From: Orobanche coerulescens
Taxonomy: Eukaryota > Streptophyta > Magnoliopsida > Lamiales > Orobanchaceae
Assembly (NCBI GenBank): GCA_033398695.1
Contig: CM065804.1
Coordinates: 13,191,001-13,255,000 of the forward strand
Length of the DNA stretch: 64,000 nucleotides
Reading direction: 5' to 3'
Part shown: in pieces, positions 56,737 through 64,000 of the stretch
Numbering within the stretch: position 1 is the stretch's first letter
Layout of the letters: the number at the start of each line of letters is the position of its first letter
Translations under genes and position numbers: made by a program
Notes under the pieces: model-generated
Databases searched by the model: none
Told to the model about the DNA's origin: nothing
The model's input: the letters and a program-made list of their open reading frames with translations, nothing else

Positions 56737-57170
56737 CCAACACACTATGAAAGCAAACAAGAAACCAAGTTCAGAAAAAAATGTCGGTCAGAAAACATTC
56801 ATAGAAACATAATGATGAAGAAATGAAGAAATCATCTAGTCAAGGTTGGGGTTGGCTGTAGTGGGATGGATATACCAAAGTGTGTGCAAATATTTTCCAT
56901 CCCAAACCTTAATTCATGCGGTGAAATCCCTCCTCTAGTCGCCCAATACAATCATCGATTTGAGATGAAGACGAACCACCTATACTTCCTTGAGATGAGA
57001 TAAGCTGAGACATAGGAACACGAATACGTGGCCTCTCAGACTGAGATCCTCTAGTCATAATCCTGTCCAGGACACGTGGTAAAGCACCTCCCTCCACTAA
57101 GATATCATCATCCCTCAGATATGAGTAAAAGATCCAACCTCGATTTCTTGTCGTAACATAGCGCATGCTA
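56737..57170 (-). pseudogene. unidentified coding remnant
   Basis: A minus-strand open frame runs from the Tek6 edge (57170) to 56909 (about 87 codons): GWIFYSYLRDDDILVEGG, ALPRVLDRIM, a Ser-rich GGSSSSQIDD and IGRLEEGFHRMN. I do not recognise it. The layout (a folded segment, then Ser-rich linker, then helix) is loosely like ORF1-type proteins of Athila elements, but no diagnostic motif supports that. It is interrupted by Tek6, so its N-terminus is lost. Confidence 0.35.
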
Positions 57171-57440
57171 TGTAATACCACCGGTATTTCATGCTTAATT
57201 ACCTTGTACTGTGTGATTTCTTGTAATGTGATGTTGTTTTTCCTTATTTATTATTTCATTAAATGTTATGCAACTCTACAATGTGGATGAAACGGACGTG
57301 ACATGCCTTGACGACGTTGGACGATCGTCGGTGCGAATATGATGGTGGTCAACGTCTTGTTCCCCTATAATTGTTGACGAGTGGAAAGGACGGTCACCTC
57401 GAGATGGTTAAAATGTGATATATGGCTAAAGGATTGAATG

Positions 57441-57810
57441 TCTAACGCACGCTATAGTATATGCCTAACGTACGCTAAAATTTGAGCATTACGTACATTA
57501 AGGTAACTAGATTACGTACGTAACGGGTGAGTTGGTCTCCCGACCAGAATCTTCCTTTTGACACGGATGAAGCTACTTTTGGCGGGCTAGAGGACAAACG
57601 AGTCAACTCTTCATAGCATACGCTATCCTTCAAGCTTAACGTACGCTACGGAGTGGAGCCTTACGTACGTAAAGATGGCTTACATACGTAACACATGGGC
57701 ACATTTCAGTCAGTGGCCTCTGGACGGCCTTTACGTATGTTAACCATTATACATAGCGTACGTAAAATGCATTACGTACGTAAATCCTGGAACGTTAACG
57801 TATGTTAACG
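57441..57810 (+). repeat. ACGTACGT palindrome array, Tek6 LTR
   Basis: Twelve copies, including CTAACGCACGCTATAG, CTTACGTACGTAAAG and GTTAACGTATGTTAAC. Both CGCACGC and CGTACGT centres occur. Confidence 0.88.
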
Positions 57811-57819
57811 AAATCGAGT

Positions 57820-57830
57820 GTTATAAAATA
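57820..57830 (+). promoter_or_regulatory. TATA box, Tek6 LTR
   Basis: GTTATAAAATA, 10 bp after the last array copy. Confidence 0.6.
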
Positions 57831-59507
57831 ACACTCTCACCTTCATTTCTCCCATCCCAAAACTTGAAGTGAAGAACTCTTGAAGCTTTTCCACATCCTT
57901 ATACTCAATTCTTGGCCTCTCATACACTTGGATTAACATAGAGGAGGTGATTTCGTAAGCTTTGGTGAAGATTATCCAAGTCATTCAACTCATTCCTCAT
58001 TTCTCCTCGTGGCTCTTGTTGATTTATCATATCTCCTCATTGTTCTTCATCTTCTATGGTAAGTCTATCTATCCTTGAGTAATCTCTTCAATGTTGTTGA
58101 TTATTACTCGTTAGATTACGGGTACTTGGGTAGATTTGCTAAAATATCGTAGACGATCTAAACGGACAACTTGTAGTAATCGGAGTTATCATTGTTCGTA
58201 TATTTCGTTTTCATACAACTCGTTGTAACAATCACATGCGAGAACTTCCATCTCAATTTACATTTGGATCATATATAATCGACGAATCAATTGTAGAAGG
58301 ATTTCGTATGAATTCATCACCGTTTGATAAACTAGTCGTAACTTACTCTTGCAATATGATGATCAACGTTAACATTAATAGGGGAATTAATTCTATAGTA
58401 TTATTGTCATTGAGAATCGAATGCCGAAATCATTGTGTAAAATGATAGTCTACCGATTGAAGTACTCGTAATAAGAATTGGATTAGGAGTATGGGATTTG
58501 ATGATGCTATGGTCGTTTGTTGCCAACTGAATGATGATAAGGATAGTCTTGTTGAGCAAATCAATGTATCTAAACGTTAATCGTAGAATTGAATGGTATA
58601 ATGGTACGTAATACTTATGAACTTAGAAAAACGATAGTAATATTGGTAATTAAGACTACTCTAGGAATCCGGTTAGGGAAGGGAGACCAGTTTTATTCAT
58701 CATGACCGTACGAGGTGTTAATCGGATATTACGTGGCTAGGTAAAGCTCGAGCGGGCGTGGAGGTCCCGATTATCATAAAGCACCTACCTTCGGATCACA
58801 AGCAAGTGAAATCGTGCTCGAGAAATGCTAATATTATTGTAATGTTCGTATTTATGAATGTGCCATTGTTGATGAATGTCGATGGTTGTCTTTCTCTAAA
58901 ATGTGTTATAAATGGGCCGATGTGTTCGGGATAAAACATGTATGGTACCCGTATGGAAATATGTTAGGGGATAAGACCCGAATTGGGCACCTATGTTCCG
59001 GGGTATTCCCGTGTGGATACTTTCGTGGCCCTTGGTTGCGACCTTGGGGTTTATGTGATAAAAAGAGAAAGACAACGTGGGTCGCGTGGTGAAATATTTT
59101 CTGTTGGTTATATGGCATTGTGTTCGATAAAATTGTGTATATCGTTGCTAATGATCGTTATTGGTATGAATTCTCTGACCCTGGTTACCTAGCATGAATT
59201 GTCGTGCCAGGTAAATTTGTTGATTATGTGCAGGACATTCCTGAGGGGTCCGGTCAGACTTGAACGGTGTTGGAATAAACTCTTGTCGCTGCTTAAATTA
59301 AATTTGGTCTTTTAAACCTCCGTTATGTAATAATCGAACTTTAAACTATGTTTCTCCTTTAAACCTTTCGGCTCATGTTATGTAACCGTGAACTTATTGT
59401 TTTATTGCAATTTCTTTAAAATATCTATTTTCTAAACTAGCCTTGTGGGTCCCATGTGGGATTCACGGCCTTTAATACCTCGGGAGATTTTGGGGTGTTA
59501 CAGAAAA

Positions 59508-59517
59508 TGGTATCAGA
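59508..59517 (+). promoter_or_regulatory. Tek6 primer binding site
   Basis: TGGTATCAGA followed by TAA, a slightly decayed tRNA-iMet site. Confidence 0.8.
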
Positions 59518-59611
59518 TAATTGGCTCTGGCTTAAATAAAATTTCTCCTAATTTTCAAAGTTATTCCAGTCCAACACCTCAAGCGACCGTAACTCCTCGT
59601 GGAAATGCAAA

Positions 59612-59693
59612 GTAAGTGATATGTGTGTTTTCTGACTGGAAACTACATTTAATTGTAAATTGTGTGAAACTGGCTTTAGATTAATACTGTCAG
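59612..59693 (+). promoter_or_regulatory. candidate leader intron, Tek6
   Basis: GTAAGTGATATG at 59612 and AATACTGTCAG ending at 59693, 2 bases before the gag ATG at 59696. 82 nt, near the lower size limit for plant introns. Confidence 0.4.
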
Positions 59694-59695
59694 TA

Positions 59696-60963
59696 ATGGC
59701 ACGCTGAGGAGCTAGGAGAGTGGCGAATGATGCTCAGGGTTCCGCCGCAAACCACGATGGGGATAGGAATACTGCCGAGACCCATCCTGCTGGGGACCAG
59801 CCGCCACTAATTAATCAAAACGATCAGGAGGCGGAACGCCAGAATAACAACTCGGGAGGCATGGACCTGGATTTCTTTCAGGCCCTTGCCCAAGCTATCG
59901 CCATGGGAATTTCTCAGGTCAACCAGGTGGAACGGATACCGGTCATCAATGTGGAAGAAAACGCAGGAAGGGACCTCCGTTGTTTGACAAGGCAGGGGAG
60001 AAACACATGGATGACTGGATTTCTGAAATGGAGACTGCTTTCGAGGTGATCGGATGCCCAGAGAACCGAAAGATGCCGCTCTGGGTTAATCAACTCTGTG
60101 ACACCGCTGCTCACTGGTGGAGGACTTACAGGCCAGAGGACCGAGTGGTCGGATGGACCGAATTTGCCTGACTACTGCGAAGCGAGTACTGTCCCAGATC
60201 AGCCCAAACCGCTCGCGCGCGAGACTTTTTCAGTGCTGGACCACAAAATATGCCAGTACCTGAAATCATTCGGGCCTACGGAACCGAGCTAAGTTACATC
60301 TCGCAGATGGTTCCATCAGAAGATCAAGGAATATGCCACCTTGCACAGAGGTTGCCGGAGGATGTACAATGCTATGCCGCCGGATTCCACTGCATGACTC
60401 TGAGGGCGTACGAAGACGTGGTCACAACTTATTCCGGTACTATTGTTAATACCAACACCAGACATAACTTGAAGAAGCAAAAGACATCGGCTCAGTCACG
60501 GAGCAACAACAAAACGAACTCGGGGCGTGCATCTTCTTTCAAGTCAGCGGTTTCGTACCAATAGAAGGGTGCATCTGATCGGCCTTACCGTAGGGACTAT
60601 TTCATTTGTGGTGTGTCCGAACATACTAAGGATCGGTGCCTGAAGTCGGCTACTAAATATTTCACTTGCGGAAAAAGTGGACACATGTCTCGTTACTGCT
60701 GGCGGGCCAATCCCACTCAGAACTCAGCTTCCCAACCAAGTCAACAAGGCTCTGTGCAATCCCCCAGGACGCCTGCTGTTTCCAACTACCGAGCTCCATC
60801 CCACCAGACTCAACCACCGCCACACGGTGCCGGACGAGTCCATGGGCGCGGCGGTGGTACTTTATCCTTTTCGGAGTCAGTGCCGTCCCGCGTATTTGAG
60901 CTGAGGGCTATGGATGGTCAGTCCGCACCGGCTATCTCAAGTATTCTTCTTGTTAACTCTTAG
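59696..60963 (+). pseudogene. Tek6 gag, broken
   Basis: ATG at 59696 with a TGA three codons later (CGA to TGA), then NDAQGSAANHDGD. A frameshift near 59970 leads to the capsid core (MDDWISEMETAFEVIGCPENRKM, AAHWWRTY), interrupted at 60171. From 60250: EIIRAYGTELSYISQM and CYAAGFHCMTLRAYEDV. Two knuckles, YFICGVSEHTKDRC and YFTCGKSGHMSRYC, both with the first Cys preceded or replaced by Tyr. TAG at 60562 and 60961, both consistent with CAG to TAG. Confidence 0.85.
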
Positions 60964-62790
60964 CCAGTGCATGTACTATTCGATACCGGAGCCACACATT
61001 CGTTTATATCTGTGGAATGTGTTGAACGTTTAAATCTTGCTTGTGTACCTTGTGAGTCCTTTACTGTTAAACTACCTGAGGGTAGTAGAATAGGTGGCGA
61101 TCTAAAGGTTCGAGACTGTCAGATCTGCATCGATGATCATAGTTGGACCGCTAATCTTATGGTCTTCCCGCTTCAGAATGAAGATATCATATTAGGTATG
61201 GACTGGATGCCATTACACAGGACGGTCTTGGATACCTACCACTTGACTATTTCCATTATGGCTCATGACGGTACCACACATGTTATCAGAGGACGAGAAC
61301 ACTTCAGTACGAAAGGGTCTCTCAGCCTCCTCGCATCGGAAGTCTCCTCCTCGCATGAATTTCTAGACGTCTTTCCCGATGAACTACCAGGGATGCCACC
61401 GCACCGAGAAGTTGACCTCTCCATTGAACTCGAGCCGGGGACGAGACCTATTTCCAAAGCTCCTTACAGGATGGAGCCGGCCGAGATGAAGGAATTAAAG
61501 ATACAGCTCGAAGACCTATTGGAGAAAGGGTTGATCTACCCGAGCACCTCACCGTAGGGCGCACCGGTACTTTTTGTTAAGAAGAAAGACAACTCTCTAC
61601 GCTTGTGCATTAACTATAGGGAACTAAATAAGGTTACTATCAAGAATCGTTATCCACTTCCAAGAATCGATGACCACTTGGATCAATTAGAAGAGGCAGT
61701 TGTGTTTTCAAAGATCGATCTACGGTCCGGATATCATCAATTGAGGATTCGGGGGGAAGATATACCCAAGACTGCATTTCGATCGAGGTATGGACATTAT
61801 GAGTATATCGTGGTATCATTCGGGTTGACTAATGCCCCAGTCGTTTTTATGGAACTGATGAGCAGAGTTTTGATTGACTTCCTCGATAAGTGCGTGGTGG
61901 TTTTTATTGACGACATCCTGATCTATTCCCGAAGCCGACAGGAACACGAGGAACATTTGAGGCAAGTGCTGAGCGTGTTAAGGCAACACCAACTTTATGC
62001 AAAACTTTCCAAGTGCGAATTCTGGATGCCGGAGGTAATTTTTCTCGGACATGTTGTCTCGGCAGAAGGTGTCAAGGTCGATCCACAAAAGATCGAGACA
62101 ATAATGAGTTGGGAACCGCCGAAGAACGTGAAGGAGGTAAGGAGTTTCCTAGGATTGGCGGGTTACTATCGAAGATTCGTCGAGGCTTTTTCCTGTATCG
62201 CTCGACCGTTAACGAACCTACTGAGAAAGAGAATCAAATTTGTATGGACGGCAGACTGCCAGAAGAGCTTCGATGAGCTCAAGAGTAGGCTAACTACTGC
62301 TCCAGTGCTAGTGTTACTGCAGGGAACGGAAGGATTCATTATATACACGGATGCATCTAAGCATAGACTGGGGTGTGTCTTCATGCAGAATGACAGAGTC
62401 ATAGCGTATCTCGACAATAAGGCTGTACAAAGTGAATTACCCGACGCACGACTTGGAGCTAGCCGCAGTGGTGCATGCCCTCAAGATTTGGAGGCACTAT
62501 CTTTACGGAGTTACTTGCAAGATTTTCACGGATCATAAGAGCTTGAAGTATATCTTCACCCAGAGAGAGTTAAACATGAGACAGAGGCATTGGTTGGAGC
62601 TAATCAAGGACTACGATGTGGAAATTTCCTATCATCCCGGGAAAGCCAATGTGGTAGCTGATGCTCTTAGTCGGAAAACTACATAAGAAGTGATGTTATC
62701 CAGCATAACAGTTCAGCCCGAACTGCAGCAAGACATCAGGAGAAGCAGTACCGAAGTGTGGATATAACGTAGGCAAGGACAATTGTGCTC
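60964..62790 (+). pseudogene. Tek6 pol (PR-RT-RH), broken and truncated
   Basis: Protease VLFDTGATHSF (Asp codon at 60982), second protease motif IILGMDWM. A TAG at 61555 replaces the Trp of WGAPVLF. RT is open from 61560 to 62410 with FIDD at 61903-61914 and [12 protein letters not shown] frameshift near 62408 leads to RNase H 62432-62686 ([18 protein letters not shown]) ending in TAA. A decayed linker reaches about 62790; integrase is absent. Confidence 0.9.
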
Positions 62791-62821
62791 AATCAATATA
62801 CATTCGTCCTTACTAGGCGAG

Positions 62822-63402
62822 TGTTAGGCGTATTTTTATGCGCTTTTATATCATTATTTTATATCCATCTTGAGCCTAAATCAGCATAAATGAGCTTTTA
62901 ATGCATTATTTTTATATGTTTTGCAGGAAATCTGAGTCCGGAAGCCAAAACGATGAAAAACGGGCGAAAATAGCATTTTTTGGTCATGAGCCGCGGCACA
63001 CACCAAGTGAACCGCGGCACACGAAGACAACCAGCGAATGATGTGCACACTGTACTGTGTGCCGCGGCACACACCAAGTGAGCCGTGGCACAGAATGCGC
63101 AAAAAGACGCCACTGCTTCTGACAAATGTGTGTTGGTGAATTTGATAATTTGGGCCGCTTGAGCTTTTGTTTTTGTTGGGCCGTGAGAGCACTTGGTGGA
63201 AAAAAAAGGTTTGATGACTTTTCCTTTTCCTTGAGACACCTACCGCTACCAGGGCGGGGGAATGGAAAAAGAAAAAAAAACTATAAAAGGAAAAAGAATG
63301 AGAACAGACGAAGAGGAGGGGGAAAGCAGGGAGTTTTCGGCGGTGGAAGAAATAAGGAGAAAACAAGGTGTAGATTTGTGGGGGCGACGACAAGACCACG
63401 GA
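62822..63402 (+). repeat. LTR fragment with GTGCCGCGGCAC motifs, Tat/Athila-like
   Basis: It begins TGTTAGGCGTATTTTTATG, T-rich, then TATGTTTTGCAGGAAATCTG, a form common at the 5' side of Tat/Ogre/Athila LTRs. Four CCGCGGCAC copies lie at 62990-63095, two in a 24-bp pair CACACCAAGTGAR. A TATA-like CTATAAAAGG is at 63281. It is cut by Tek7 at 63403. The 227-codon minus-strand ORF across 62881-63564 has no domain and spans two elements, so it is spurious. Confidence 0.5.
63281..63290 (+). promoter_or_regulatory. TATA-like box in the LTR fragment
   Basis: CTATAAAAGG preceded by an A-rich run, about 190 bp after the GTGCCGCGGCAC copies. Confidence 0.4.
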
Positions 63403-64000
63403 TGTAACACCCCAAACTAGGCGGATATTACAGCGCCGTGAATCCCCGACTGGGACCCACCAGGCGAATGAAAAGGATGAATTACACAAGATAAATGTAG
63501 TACCGAACCACATTATATTACCAAGTACTCCGATGAGGAGTTTAAGTACAACACACCAGGACAATACCGAATACTAGTATATTTTATATGAAGATAAAAT
63601 ACACCACCCTGAATAAATAAACATCTCAAACGGAATTTGCAGCGGAAAAATACAAATGACGGAAATGACTGAAATGATTGAAAATGACTGAACCAACGGA
63701 ATGACTGGGGTCCCCTACTAGTATCACTGGGACTCGTCGCCGTCAACATGCTCTTCCCGTGCCTTTGCCTTGCCGTGACCTGAAAACAAAATCCCCAATG
63801 GAATTGATTACAGAACAACAATCCTCAAGAGTTGAACTTACACAATCATGAATTAACTGTCGTTATGATATATTCTTAATTTTGAATTACGCTGATGAGG
63901 AGTATCCTAGTACGCCCGTAGTGTTACGTGCAAGTGTACAAGGCGATGACCGGACACACCCGTCCTTGTACCTAATTAGTCTCACGGAGGTAATCGTTAC
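63403..64000 (-). repeat. Tek7 LTR, cut by window end
   Basis: TGTAACACCCCAAACTAGG and, 20 bp on, ATTACAGCGCCGTGAATCC...GGGACCCACCAGGC, as at the matching LTR ends of Tek3. By analogy the element runs on the minus strand and this is its 3' LTR if the rest lies to the right. The body is outside the window. Confidence 0.75.

Larger units (their letters stand above)
57171..59502 (+). repeat. Tek6 5' LTR
   Basis: 2332 bp, TGTAATACCACC to GGGGTGTTACA. Array 57441-57810, TATA box 57821, 5'-splice-like ATGGTAAGTC at 58057. The ACTTGYACTAGC block seen in other Tek LTRs is not recognisable. Confidence 0.85.
57171..62800 (+). mobile_element. Tek6, truncated Tekay-like gypsy element
   Basis: 5' LTR 57171-59502, primer site, gag, protease, RT and RNase H on the plus strand. 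The sequence ends shortly after RNase H, before integrase, near 62800. Its protease and gag differ from Tek1-5, so it is a separate family. No 3' LTR. Confidence 0.88.

Noticed and set aside
62881..63564. 227-codon minus-strand ORF
   Set aside because: It crosses the boundary of two different LTRs at 63403 and contains low-complexity Phe/Ser runs from an A-rich tract.

Overview
This window is plant (eudicot-type) repeat DNA. It holds no host gene, rRNA, tRNA or CRISPR that I can support. Nearly all of it is long terminal repeat (LTR) retrotransposons nested in one another, plus small DNA-transposon remnants. The plant assignment rests on: Ty3/gypsy chromoviruses with 2.2-3.1 kb LTRs, an initiator-tRNA-Met primer site and a C-terminal chromodomain (Tekay/Del type); Ty1/copia gag with the DUF4219/UBN2 layout; an Athila/Tat element with a tRNA-Asp type primer site; and hAT-like and CACTA-like ends. 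Element names (Tek1-7, Cop1-4, Ath1) are local labels.

Layout. 1-11555: a minus-strand copia (Cop1: 3' LTR plus the RNase H tail of pol) split by a complete minus-strand Tek1 (1549-10974, target-site duplication (TSD) TTTCC). 11556-13957: Cop2, gag plus 5' LTR, minus strand. 13963-14184: hAT-like end. 14228-21752: Tek2, plus strand, with a 5'-truncated left LTR and only a gag remnant inside. 21753-48208: a minus-strand Athila-like element (Ath1), whose gag is cut into three pieces by Cop4 (22459-26689, TSD TCTTC, a gag-only copia) and Tek3 (26919-45501, TSD ATCTC, minus). Tek3 is itself split by Tek4 (32876-42556, TSD CCATC, plus), the best preserved element here. 48209-48799: AT-rich DNA and a second hAT-like end. 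48800-54722: Tek5, plus, truncated in RNase H, with a CACTA-like insert in its LTR. 54755-56736: an AT-rich fold-back element carrying a copia-type solo LTR (TSD ATTTT). 56737-57170: an unidentified coding remnant. 57171-62800: Tek6, plus, truncated before integrase. 62822-63402: part of another LTR. 63403-64000: start of the Tek7 LTR.

One gag-pol frame is the ground plan of the Tek elements (gag with CCHC knuckles, aspartic protease, reverse transcriptase, RNase H, integrase, chromodomain). Every copy carries stops or frameshifts. Tek4 pol is closest to intact, with one in-frame stop.

The most interesting signal is regulatory. Each LTR family with a recognisable promoter carries, within tens of bases upstream of its TATA-like box, about 8-12 copies of a roughly 12-bp palindrome. 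It is ACGTACGT-centred in Tek3, Tek4, Tek6 and in the unrelated copia Cop4; GCGCACGC-centred in Tek5; TTACGGCCGTAA in Tek2; GTGCCGCGGCAC in Tek1. A few GTGCCGCGGCAC copies also sit in the unrelated LTR piece at 62822. Downstream, the Tek LTRs share a 5'-splice-like site about 200 nt after the TATA box, local tandem repeats and an ACTTGYACTAGC...GCTAACCCC motif. A likely 80-130 nt leader intron lies between the primer site and the gag start.
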